In this document: one piece after another, positions 1-5,148 of the stretch
How the letters are laid out: each line of letters opens with the position of its first letter
Numbering within the stretch: the stretch's first letter is position 1
Source: Pseudomonadota bacterium
GTDB taxonomy: Bacteria; Myxococcota; Polyangia; GCA-2747355; JACKDQ01
Direction: 5' to 3'
Assembly (NCBI GenBank): GCA_030591195.1
Contig: JAUVBO010000165.1
Span: 1 to 6,525, forward strand
Length of the DNA stretch: 6,525 nucleotides
Notes under the pieces: generated by a model
The model's database searches: none
Told to the model about the DNA's origin: nothing
Seen by the model: the letters and a program-made list of their open reading frames with translations, nothing else
Translations under genes and position numbers: made by a program

Positions 1-354
1 CGGGTTGGTCAGTAGCAACGCCACCGGACCGCCACCGCCGTCCTGGCTCGCATCGCCGGCCCCATCAGCGCTGTCGAGATCGCCGGCCCCGTCAGCGCTG
101 TCGGGATCGCCGATGTCGGTCAGCCCTCTGTCCGGTGTCCCTCTGTCCGGTGTCCCTCTGTCCGAGGTGCCCACCTCGGGTTGTATCCCGGCATCCGCGT
201 CCGAGCCCGAGTCGAGCCCTGCGGGTGGATCTCTTGGAAGGCTCAGGGTGCAGCCGGTCAGCAGGACCAAGAGGAGGCAACGGGTCCGCGTGACCCACCA
301 TCCCAGCGAGCCCGCGGCGGAGCCCCCGAGCAACCATCGATGAGCGCTTCTCAC
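1..354 (-). CDS. Putative lipoprotein with Asp/Gly-rich linker, 5' part only
   Basis: This minus-strand frame has no stop in the window, so the 3' end lies beyond base 1; 118 codons are visible. From a GTG at 354-352 the product has a long N-region, then two arginines, a hydrophobic run (CLLLVLL) and a lipobox LTGC with the lipidated cysteine near residue 35, so it is probably exported and membrane-anchored. After it comes an acidic, low-complexity linker (DSGSDADAG, three PDRGT-type units, two DSADGAG-type units), the style of linker that tethers surface domains in Myxococcota-like bacteria. No functional domain is reached. The start is uncertain: an upstream TAG limits it, neither GTG at 354 nor TTG at 333 has a good Shine-Dalgarno sequence. 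A second open minus-strand frame (92-439) overlaps, but it lacks a signal peptide and its sequence looks like an off-frame reading of the linker. Confidence 0.6.
   Translation of the reverse strand, partial: MRSAHRWLLGGSAAGSLGWWVTRTRCLLLVLLTGCTLSLPRDPPAGLDSGSDADAGIQPEVGTSDRGTPDRGTPDRGLTDIGDPDSADGAGDLDSADGAGDASQDGGGGPVALLLTNP
52..105. repeat. 27-bp tandem repeat, two copies
   Basis: Bases 52-78 and 79-105 are two copies of a 27-bp unit differing at two positions. In the minus-strand lipoprotein frame they encode a nine-residue unit of the type DxDSADGAG, so the linker has grown in frame by tandem duplication. Confidence 0.8.
124..163. repeat. 15-bp tandem repeat, nearly three copies
   Basis: The unit ccctctgtccggtgt occurs at 124-138 and 139-153, with a third copy matching for ten bases from 154. 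In the minus-strand lipoprotein it encodes the pentapeptide unit T-P-D-R-G. The number of copies is likely to vary between strains. Confidence 0.8.
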
Positions 355-407
355 GGCACCAGTCTATCGCCTCGTCGACCACGGAGCCAGGCGTGGCTGT
401 CCACCAG

Positions 408-499
408 ATCTGTCGTTTGCTCCGCCGGAGTGGGAGCACGCCTACCGGGCAGGTACGACCACCGCCTACTACAACGGTACGAACGACGGGGCGCCTGTG
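408..499 (+). pseudogene. Scrap of a formylglycine-generating-enzyme-like (SUMF1/FGE-sulfatase domain) gene
   Basis: From base 428 one frame reads EWEHAYRAGTTTAYYNG, which closely resembles the conserved block found after RLPTEAEWEYA in FGE-sulfatase domain proteins. Just upstream, the neighbouring frame reads ICRL (408-419), which fits the residues that normally come before that block, so a small indel seems to separate the two. No start codon, no other part of the domain and no catalytic cysteines are present, and similarity ends at about 495, where the tRNA-Phe fragment begins. Codon use in the matching part is strongly G/C-ending, as in real genes here. FGE-like proteins modify cysteines in CXPXR motifs or serve other roles; this piece of about 25 residues cannot be functional. 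It is a remnant left at a recombination joint. Identification is by motif memory only. Confidence 0.6.
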
Positions 500-540
500 C
501 CCAGGGACAGAATCGAACTGCCGACCCGGGGATCTTCAGT
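498..540 (-). other. 3' part of tRNA-Phe (GAA), nucleotides 31-73; candidate attachment site
   Basis: Read on the minus strand from 540 to 498, this gives anticodon loop CTGAAGA with anticodon GAA, anticodon 3' stem TCCCC, a five-base variable loop GGGTC, T stem GGCAG/CTGTC around the canonical loop TTCGATT, acceptor 3' strand CCTGGGC and discriminator A. Exactly 43 bases span positions 31-73, as in an intact tRNA. Only CA, not CCA, follows. The bases 5' of it (541 onward) form no anticodon 5' stem, D arm or matching acceptor strand (GCCCAGG is absent), so the gene is a 3' half. Integrases that target tRNA genes typically duplicate a stretch from the anticodon or T arm to the 3' end, which makes this a good att candidate. 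With the 3' end pointing to lower coordinates, the element interior would lie to the right. Confidence 0.75.
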
Positions 541-863
541 GCAATTTTGACTGTTGGGCAGATGGGCGCAGTTTCGCTGATTTGCTTGTAGTACCACGAT
601 GTCCGCCTGCGGACGGAGGTAGAGTAAGCATCAACAAGCCGCGGCTGGGGGTGGAATGCTCCTGAGAAAGTCGGGGTCCCTTGCTCGTGAGAATCTACAG
701 CAGATGGGCCGCTCGACCCACCGATCGCGATCTCCGAGCTCACAGGTTGTCCCTCTCGAGCGCCAGCGGGCTGACTGACCCGTCCCCCCGCAAAGCCGGG
801 GGGTTCACTTCACGATACCTGCCCGCTTGACAAACCCGACGCCAGTCCGAGACCCTCGTTCTG
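541..863. other. Intergenic region without a recognised gene
   Basis: Between the tRNA fragment and the CXXX-repeat gene no frame has convincing coding character. Two inverted repeats are visible: GTCCGC/GCGGAC at 601-614 and a longer G/C hairpin at 784-803. A TTGACA hexamer lies at 827-832 but has no convincing -10 partner. The promoter of the gene at 864 should lie in the right half of this region. Confidence 0.55.
784..803 (+). terminator. GC-rich hairpin, possible terminator or leader structure
   Basis: CCCCCCG (784-790) and CGGGGGG (797-803) form a perfect 7-bp stem around a six-base loop. It is followed by TTCACTT rather than a real T tract, so termination is uncertain. It lies about 60 bp upstream of the CXXX-repeat gene and could insulate that gene from upstream transcription or belong to its leader. 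Confidence 0.3.
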
Positions 864-1400
864 GTGTCTGATCGACAAGAAAACGCCGCCGACGCGCTAC
901 AGCAACCGGCCCCCACGGCGGGCGAGGAGGCCGAGCCGCAGCAGCGGCGGCAGTTCCTCACCCACCTGGGCGGCATCGGCCTGCTGTTGGGGGGCTGCTT
1001 CATGCCGCCCAAAGACGTCGGCAAGGAGCCGGATGGCGGGCAGGGCAAAGACGCCGGCAAGGAGCCGGATGGCGGGCAGGGCAAAGACGCCGGCAAGGAG
1101 CCGGATGGCGGGCAGGGCAAAGACGCCGGCACCGGCGATGGTCCGATCTCGACCGACGCCGGCACCGGCGATGGTCCACCGCCCGATCAGGCCGCCGATT
1201 GCGGCGCCAGCTGCACCGGCAGCTGCTCCGACGGCTGCGGGTCGACCTGCGCCGACACCTGTGACCTCAGCTGCACCGACACCTGTACCAAGAACTGCGC
1301 TGACTCCTGCACCGACGGCTGCGGGTCGACCTGCGCCGACACCTGTGACCTCAGCTGCACCGCCAGCTGTACCTCCGCCTGCGACAGTAGCTGCTCCTGA
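864..1400 (+). CDS. CXXX-repeat Tat lipoprotein, candidate substrate of the radical SAM maturase
   Basis: The 178-residue product has three parts. Residues 1-45 form an export signal: a polar region, twin arginines in QRRQFLTH (R28, R29), a hydrophobic Gly/Leu stretch and a lipobox LLGGC, which predicts Tat export and lipidation at C45. Residues 50-112 are a Gly/Asp/Lys/Pro linker with three identical 12-residue units (KEPDGGQGKDAG) and two TGDGP units. Residues 113-178 hold 17 cysteines at exactly every fourth position, with Ser, Thr, Asp, Ala or Gly mostly between them. Strict CXXX periodicity is the mark of the CXXX-repeat peptides that accompany radical SAM/SPASM maturases, and such a maturase gene converges on this one 40 bp downstream. 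I infer that the cysteines are cross-linked in the cytoplasm and the domain is then exported. The GTG start is the only usual start after the in-frame TGA at 828-830 and before the twin arginines; no clear Shine-Dalgarno precedes it. Alternatives are an unmodified disulfide-rich or metal-binding surface protein. Confidence 0.85.
   Translation: MSDRQENAADALQQPAPTAGEEAEPQQRRQFLTHLGGIGLLLGGCFMPPKDVGKEPDGGQGKDAGKEPDGGQGKDAGKEPDGGQGKDAGTGDGPISTDAGTGDGPPPDQAADCGASCTGSCSDGCGSTCADTCDLSCTDTCTKNCADSCTDGCGSTCADTCDLSCTASCTSACDSSCS
1020..1127. repeat. Three perfect 36-bp tandem repeats in the linker
   Basis: Units at 1020-1055, 1056-1091 and 1092-1127 are identical at the DNA level and encode 12 residues each (GKEPDGGQGKDA in this phase). 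A degenerate piece (KDV) precedes them and two related 33-bp-type units with TGDGP follow from 1128. Perfect identity points to recent slippage or unequal exchange, so linker length probably varies between strains. Confidence 0.9.
1228..1362. repeat. 51-bp direct repeat inside the CXXX domain
   Basis: Bases 1228-1278 recur without a mismatch at 1312-1362, an offset of 84 bp, which equals 28 residues or seven CXXX units. Both copies encode the run DGCGSTCADTCDLSCT. The duplication keeps the cysteine period in phase, which suggests that the array grows by block duplication. Confidence 0.9.
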
Positions 1401-1415
1401 CCGCGTACTCGACAG

Positions 1416-1429
1416 GCCCGACGCCGGGC
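1416..1429. terminator. Weak hairpin between convergent genes
   Basis: GCCCG (1416-1420) and CGGGC (1425-1429) form a 5-bp stem with a four-base loop between the stop codons of the two convergent genes. No T tract flanks it on either strand, so a role as bidirectional terminator is only suggested by position. Confidence 0.25.
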
Positions 1430-1440
1430 GGGTCAGCACT

Positions 1441-3615
1441 CTAGGGCCCGGGAGGCGGGGCATCGCCGAGGGCGTCGACCGCGGCCCAGAAGCGGCGGTT
1501 GGCGCGGACGCGCGCCTTGTGCATCAGGCAGATGTGGGTGGCGCGTTGGAAGATCGTGGCGGTGTCCGCGATGTCGTAGTCGTGGGCGACGCATGTGTCG
1601 CAGCTGGCGGCGTGCTCGCAGCGGCTGCAGGGTTCATCGGAGCCGGTTCCGCGCGAGGTGGCGAGAAAGGGGCGCAGGCGGTTGAGATCGATGCCGTGCT
1701 CGACGTCGCCGATGCTTCGTCTGTGGCGGCTGTCGAGGGTGCAGCCGAGGAACCGATGGCAGGGGTAGATGCTGCCTTGCCAGTCGACCGCCAGCAGCTT
1801 GCCCGCCGAGCACCAGCGCCACTCGCCCGGCACCGCGGAGGCGTCGGCCACGTCCCGCCGCAGCAGTAGGCAGTTGTGCTCGCACCATAGATCGTGGCGC
1901 AGCATTTCGTCGCCCAACTGGTTGAGCTGGTTTTCGAAGATAGTGTCGTCACCCGCCTGCCAGACATCCTCGAAGACAGTCTTGGCGCGTACGTTCTTGA
2001 TGCCGAGCTCGAACAGATGCAGCACCGATTCGGCCAGGTGCGGCAGCGTGTCGTGATCGATGGTCATATGGGAAAAGGTGTTGGGGTTTTGTCGCAGCCA
2101 GAGCGGCACGTTGGCGACCACCTGGGCGTAGGTCCCGCGTCCGTCGGACAGCACCCGGTTACGGTCGTGCACGTGTGGTGGCCCGTCGAGGGTAATCCTG
2201 ATGTCGAGCCACTCGCCGTAGCGCGCCACGAGGCGCTGCACCCCCGGCGTCCCGTACAGCGCGCCATTGGAGTACATCGAAAAGCTCGGCTGCGTCGCCC
2301 AAGGATGCTCGAGCTGGCGGCTGCGCTCGATCACGTAGGCGATGATCTCGCCGATCAGCTCGTGCTCCAGTAGCGGCTCGCCGCCGAAGAAGAGCCAGGT
2401 CGCGTGGCTCTCGTTGAACAGCTCGCGCTGGGTCAACACGTAGTCGACCGTCGACCTGGCGACCGAAAATGGCATGCGCCGCCGGGGACCCTTGTCGAGC
2501 ACGTAGCAATAGCGGCAGCGGAAGTTGCACTCCTCCGTCACCATGAACAGCAGCTTGCGATAAGTGACCGGGCGGCCGTTGTCCGCCATGGGACGCCCGG
2601 GGGGCGCGCGCCTCGCCGGCGTCGGCCCGGTCCCAGAAGCGCGCGTTGGCGCGGGCGCGGGCCGCATCCTATTCCCGCTCAACGCCTCGAAGGGCTCGTC
2701 GTAGTCGAGCGCGGCAATCGCGGGCGAATCGGTCAGGTAGCCCCGCGCCTGCAGCCGCTGCAGCAACCAGCGGCCGACCTCCCGCTCGATGTGGCGCACG
2801 CGGCATAGCTGCCAGGGGGGCGTGTTGGGCTCCAGCGTGGAGCGCTTGTTGACATGCACACAGCGGCGGCATTGGAAGGCGTCGCAAATCGAGCAGATCG
2901 GCGCGTGGTCGCGTTCGAGCAGCCGTTGGTTGGGAATCTGCGACCCGTCGGTCAAGCTGCCCACTGCAGGCTCGCCGCTCAGTGCAAACCCCGGGCAGAT
3001 GTGCAGAGCGCCCTCGGGGGTGACCGTCAGATGCTCGACGCCGGCGTGGCACTCGGTCGGTGTGCGCAGCGTCAGGCGGTCGGAGAGCACGTTGAGCTCG
3101 ATCAGATCGCCTGCGAGATAGCGTGTCTCCAGCTCCACCGCTGCCGCGTCCAGCGTGGCCCGGTAGCGCTCGAGATCGGCTTCATCGTAGCTCTCGATCT
3201 GGCGGAGGATCAGCACCACGCGCTGCACACGGCTAGCCAGCGCTCGCCAGGCCTCGAGCCAGTCGGGCAGCTGCGCCCGATCGACCCGCAGGATCGCGAT
3301 CGTGTGCCGCCCTGCTTCCAGCTGTTCGATCTGCCCCCGCTGCTCGAAGTCGACGATCAGGATGTCCTGCGGCTCGCTGTGCCGGGCGCCGATCGGCACA
3401 TAGCAGACATGGTCCGGCGGAAGCTGGGCGCGCTGGTCGGGGGCGACACCTTGGGGCCCGCCGAGCAGCTGCAGCGCCAGCCCTCGCTCGGCAGCGTACC
3501 GCACGGCCTCTGCCAACCGTGGGGCCGGCATCGGCGATGCTGCGGCTGGGCGGGGGCGTTCGTAGTAGCAGAACGAGGGGCCGCCGCCATCCAGCATCAC
3601 CACCAGGGACTTCAT
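1441..3615 (-). CDS. Fused two-module radical SAM/SPASM peptide maturase for the CXXX-repeat substrate
   Basis: The product has 724 residues. Module 1 (about 1-300) starts MKSLVVMLDGGGPSFCYYE, has no CX3CX2C, but carries a SPASM-like set of cysteines: C189, C207 (HICPGF), C241, C244, C249, C252 and C271. A Pro/Ala/Arg linker (about 315-350) follows. Module 2 is a radical SAM enzyme: CNFRCRYC (C363, C367, C370) for the 4Fe-4S cluster that cleaves S-adenosylmethionine, GGEP at 411-414, and a C-terminal SPASM domain with C602, C619, C625, C663, C666, C672, C675 and C696 for auxiliary clusters. This pairing resembles the 'CXXX repeat peptide maturase' and 'radical SAM peptide maturase, CXXX-repeat target' families, usually described as separate proteins (names recalled, not searched). 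The expected role is thioether or other Cys-centred modification of the neighbouring CXXX protein. ATG at 3615 is the natural start though no strong Shine-Dalgarno is seen; M343 (2589) could start module 2 alone. Confidence 0.85.
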   Translation of the reverse strand: MKSLVVMLDGGGPSFCYYERPRPAAASPMPAPRLAEAVRYAAERGLALQLLGGPQGVAPDQRAQLPPDHVCYVPIGARHSEPQDILIVDFEQRGQIEQLEAGRHTIAILRVDRAQLPDWLEAWRALASRVQRVVLILRQIESYDEADLERYRATLDAAAVELETRYLAGDLIELNVLSDRLTLRTPTECHAGVEHLTVTPEGALHICPGFALSGEPAVGSLTDGSQIPNQRLLERDHAPICSICDAFQCRRCVHVNKRSTLEPNTPPWQLCRVRHIEREVGRWLLQRLQARGYLTDSPAIAALDYDEPFEALSGNRMRPAPAPTRASGTGPTPARRAPPGRPMADNGRPVTYRKLLFMVTEECNFRCRYCYVLDKGPRRRMPFSVARSTVDYVLTQRELFNESHATWLFFGGEPLLEHELIGEIIAYVIERSRQLEHPWATQPSFSMYSNGALYGTPGVQRLVARYGEWLDIRITLDGPPHVHDRNRVLSDGRGTYAQVVANVPLWLRQNPNTFSHMTIDHDTLPHLAESVLHLFELGIKNVRAKTVFEDVWQAGDDTIFENQLNQLGDEMLRHDLWCEHNCLLLRRDVADASAVPGEWRWCSAGKLLAVDWQGSIYPCHRFLGCTLDSRHRRSIGDVEHGIDLNRLRPFLATSRGTGSDEPCSRCEHAASCDTCVAHDYDIADTATIFQRATHICLMHKARVRANRRFWAAVDALGDAPPPGP
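2609..2668 (-). pseudogene. Out-of-frame relic of a maturase C-terminal helix inside the linker
   Basis: The linker of the fused maturase, read in the -1 frame, gives AARARANARFWDRADAGEA, close to KARVRANRRFWAAVDALGDA at the true C-terminus. The DNA agrees: 2632-2663 matches 1485-1516 at 27 of 32 positions. A TAG stop lies just upstream in that frame (2669-2671), and codon choice is more natural there than in the Pro-rich reading. So this stretch once coded for the tail of a related maturase, and the present linker is a frameshifted reading of it. Possible causes are a duplication followed by deletion, or a sequencing indel. Confidence 0.55.
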
Positions 3616-3632
3616 TCGGGAATCGTAGCGAG

Positions 3633-3646
3633 CTTCGCCAGCGAAG
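3633..3646 (-). promoter_or_regulatory. Palindrome upstream of the maturase gene
   Basis: CTTCGC (3633-3638) and GCGAAG (3641-3646) form a perfect 6-bp inverted repeat with a two-base centre, 18-31 bases upstream of the maturase start on the minus strand. It could be an operator or a small leader hairpin. No convincing promoter hexamers accompany it. Confidence 0.25.
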
Positions 3647-3658
3647 TCGACGCGGTGT

Positions 3659-3763
3659 CCGTCCCGACAATCGGTAGCAACCGAGATCGTTGTCCTCGAA
3701 GAGGATGTTCTCGGTGTAGCCGTTTTTGAGGAAGAAGGTCTGGCAGTTGTTGCGCGGCGTGGC
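3659..3763 (-). pseudogene. 35-codon minus-strand gene scrap of unknown family
   Basis: This frame has strongly G/C-ending codons and includes NNCQTFFLKNGYTENILFED, followed by a Gly-Cys-Tyr-Arg, so it looks like real protein sequence. An in-frame TAG lies shortly upstream at about 3789, no start codon is available, and coding quality collapses just below 3659 as the maturase leader begins. It is most likely the inside of a truncated gene, cut on both sides. It meets the plus-strand fragment that starts at about 3759 head to head, which marks a rearrangement joint. The family was not recognised. Confidence 0.4.
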
Positions 3764-4016
3764 CGACGGCGTGCCGGCCGAGGGCGTCTATCTCAACCCC
3801 ACCGAGTCCTTTCCGACGCTGACGGTGCTCAACCGACGCTACGTGGTGCAGCTGCCGCGCAAGGTCCAGGGCATGGTTGCCGAGCAGCTGTTCGAGGACA
3901 CCGCGCCGTCGGACGGGTTCTTCTACCGCAAGCCTCGCCCCGAGAGCCCGAACTATGTCGAGCCTGGGTCTGCCTCGAGCTCGGCATCGGCGTCAGCAAC
4001 ACCTCCGGGTGGATGA
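3726..4016 (+). pseudogene. Fragment of an unrecognised gene
   Basis: The frame is open from a TTG at 3726, but bases below 3759 look coding on the other strand, so the genuine part probably begins near GTG 3759. It reads well to about 3955, with VYLNPTESFPTLTVLNRRYV and later QLFEDTAPSDGFFYRKPRP. Codons are consistently G/C-ending. After about 3955 the frame turns into a Ser/Ala run while the next fragment's frame takes over, so the natural 3' end is lost. No signal peptide or known motif is visible. I do not recognise the family; it may be an internal piece of a larger protein that became joined to the LamG-like fragment by deletion. Confidence 0.45.
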
Positions 4017-4195
4017 TCCTGTCGCGCGATGGCGCGAAGGTCCCTGGGACGGAGATGACCGGCGTTGACACCCTGCCGCCCGGTGGCATCGACGAGGTCG
4101 CCATCGGCATCGCCCACGCCAAGTCGAGCGGCTCCTCCTGCGAGATCTTCATCGACGACGTGATGATCTCGACCAGCCCCATTGGCTGCGACTAG
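3956..4195 (+). pseudogene. C-terminal fragment of a LamG-like (concanavalin-type) secreted domain
   Basis: In a frame shifted from the preceding fragment, the sequence reads AWVCLELGIGVSNTSGWMIL, then GVDTLPPGGIDEVAIGI, and closes with EIFIDDVMISTSPIGCD and a TAG at 4193-4195. Alternating hydrophobic strands and the 'IDDVMISTSPIGC' ending resemble the last strands of jelly-roll LamG or polysaccharide-lyase-like domains of secreted lipoproteins in Myxococcota. The stop looks genuine. Only about 80 residues are present, less than half a domain, and there is no start except an internal ATG at 4013. It is therefore the 3' remnant of a surface protein gene, fused to the fragment upstream. Assignment is by pattern only. 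Confidence 0.5.
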
Positions 4196-4242
4196 GCCCA
4201 GGCGAGTGCGCGCTCCTCGGACGGCCAGATGGGCCGGCCAAG

Positions 4243-5148
4243 GTGATGATCGACGAGCTGCGGGCCGACTCGATCACGAAGGTCGCCGACTGCGCCAACT
4301 ATCTGCGGAGCCTCCTTCCCCAGTGGGAGGGGCGCTGGGGCGTCCACCTGGTCAATGGCGAGGCGGTGAGCCATGCCAACCTGCAGCCAGCGGTGGACGC
4401 GCTGCTCGATGCCAACGCTGTGCTCGTCCCCGAGTTCTATCCGCAGCGGTCCCGGTACTGCAGCAGCGGCGGATCGGCCGCTGCCCGCGACCAGTGGCTG
4501 GCCGACTTCTTTCGTGGTGGACAGGGCGCTTTCACCCAAGCGCGCTTTGCCTGGCTGGTGGCCCGTCGGGTGGTTCGCAAGAGCAGCAGCCAGCTGTCGA
4601 TGCTCTTCGGAGTCACCGACGCGTTCCTCGATGGCATCAATCCGGGGATCTTTCTCGACCGGATGTTCTATGTCTGGGTCACCCGATCTGCGTTCAGAGG
4701 CACCGCGCTGGTGGCAAACGACGGCCCTGGCTCGTGGAAGTGGGATCTGCCCTACATGAGCCAGACATCCCGGGACCAGGCGTTCATGGCGTCGTTCAAC
4801 CATTACTCGGTGAACGGCTCGATCGGGTCATCCGAACCCCGGCGATGCAGGCGGGACTCACAAGTCGTCGCCTGTCGCTCCGGGATATCTTTGGTCAAGG
4901 TGCCGTTTGACGGCCGCGTGCCGTCGTACTGCGGCTCCCGAGACAACGTCGTGTTTCGAGACTCGCGAAGGCGGAAGGTCTCCTGGCCGCGTGACCAACA
5001 CTCAGCGAGGCAAGCACCCCCTCAGCCGAGGGGGACTTTGACCGCTCGGGCATCCCAGGCACCGGTGCGTCGAAGGCCAAGGGGTGATGACGCCGGCAGG
5101 CTGGGTGGACTATCCTTCGGCCGTCATTGCCCGAGGACTTGCCGATGA
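4243..5148 (+). CDS. Protein of unknown function, probably truncated at both ends
   Basis: From GTG at 4243 the first about 197 residues look like a real globular protein: DELRADSITKVADCANYLRS, QWEGRWGVHLVNGE, AVLVPEFYP, SMLFGVTDAFLDG, FLDRMFYVWVTRSAFRG and GSWKWDLPYMSQTSRDQAF. Good coding character also extends upstream in the same frame (GECALLGRPDGPAKV from 4201), with no stop before the LamG fragment, so the true start may be lost. Past about 4834 (after NHYSVNGSIGSSEP) the reading becomes Arg-rich and low quality, runs through the hairpin at 5017-5034 and ends at TGA 5146-5148 inside the next gene's start. The natural stop was probably lost by a frameshift near 4834. No signal peptide or known catalytic motif is recognised; the conserved-looking Glu/Asp in strand ends could suit a glycoside-hydrolase-like barrel, but that is a guess. 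Confidence 0.55.
   Translation: MMIDELRADSITKVADCANYLRSLLPQWEGRWGVHLVNGEAVSHANLQPAVDALLDANAVLVPEFYPQRSRYCSSGGSAAARDQWLADFFRGGQGAFTQARFAWLVARRVVRKSSSQLSMLFGVTDAFLDGINPGIFLDRMFYVWVTRSAFRGTALVANDGPGSWKWDLPYMSQTSRDQAFMASFNHYSVNGSIGSSEPRRCRRDSQVVACRSGISLVKVPFDGRVPSYCGSRDNVVFRDSRRRKVSWPRDQHSARQAPPQPRGTLTARASQAPVRRRPRGDDAGRLGGLSFGRHCPRTCR
5017..5034 (+). terminator. Hairpin separating the unknown gene from the TPR lipoprotein gene
   Basis: CCCCCTC (5017-5023) and GAGGGGG (5028-5034) form a perfect 7-bp stem with a four-base loop, followed by ACTTTGA. The T tract is short, as is common for GC-rich genomes. Its place after the decayed end of the upstream gene and 110 bp before the next start supports a terminator. 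Confidence 0.5.
5133..5137 (+). promoter_or_regulatory. Ribosome binding site of the TPR lipoprotein gene
   Basis: GAGGA lies seven bases before the ATG at 5145 and decides for this start over the in-frame TTG at 5127, which lies upstream of this site and would add six residues before the signal peptide. Confidence 0.65.

Noticed and set aside
541..610. Intron or split form of tRNA-Phe with the 5' half further right
   Set aside because: No D-arm or acceptor 5' strand complementary to CCTGGGC was found on the minus strand up to about 860.
181..743. Open frames on both strands across 400-660, with peptides like QNRTADPGIFS or GTESNCRPGDLQ
   Set aside because: Such peptides are well-known artefacts of translating tRNA genes; here they come from the tRNA-Phe fragment.
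827..832. TTGACA as -35 box of a promoter for the CXXX gene
   Set aside because: No acceptable -10 hexamer lies 16-18 bases downstream, and the start codon follows 31 bases after it.
1020..1127. Tandem repeats as a CRISPR array
   Set aside because: There are no spacers; the 36-bp units are contiguous, in frame and encode a linker.
1201..1400. Cys array as metallothionein, zinc-finger or ordinary EGF-like disulfide domain
   Set aside because: Exact CXXX spacing without aromatic or histidine residues and the adjacent radical SAM gene fit the CXXX-repeat peptides better; a metal role cannot be excluded.
408..1400. Functional link between the FGE-like scrap and the Cys-rich protein
   Set aside because: The scrap is too short to encode an enzyme, and the array contains no CXPXR target motif.
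897..1869. Other long open frames across the repeat region, on the minus strand (897-1463) and plus strand (1033-1869)
   Set aside because: They are off-frame readings of the 36-bp repeats, the CXXX array and the maturase 3' end; their repeats mirror those of the real gene.
4182..4910. Plus-strand 242-codon and minus-strand 203-codon (4192-4803) open frames
   Set aside because: Both overlap the frame with natural protein composition (4243 onward) and are Arg/Pro/Gly-rich shadows without recognisable motifs.
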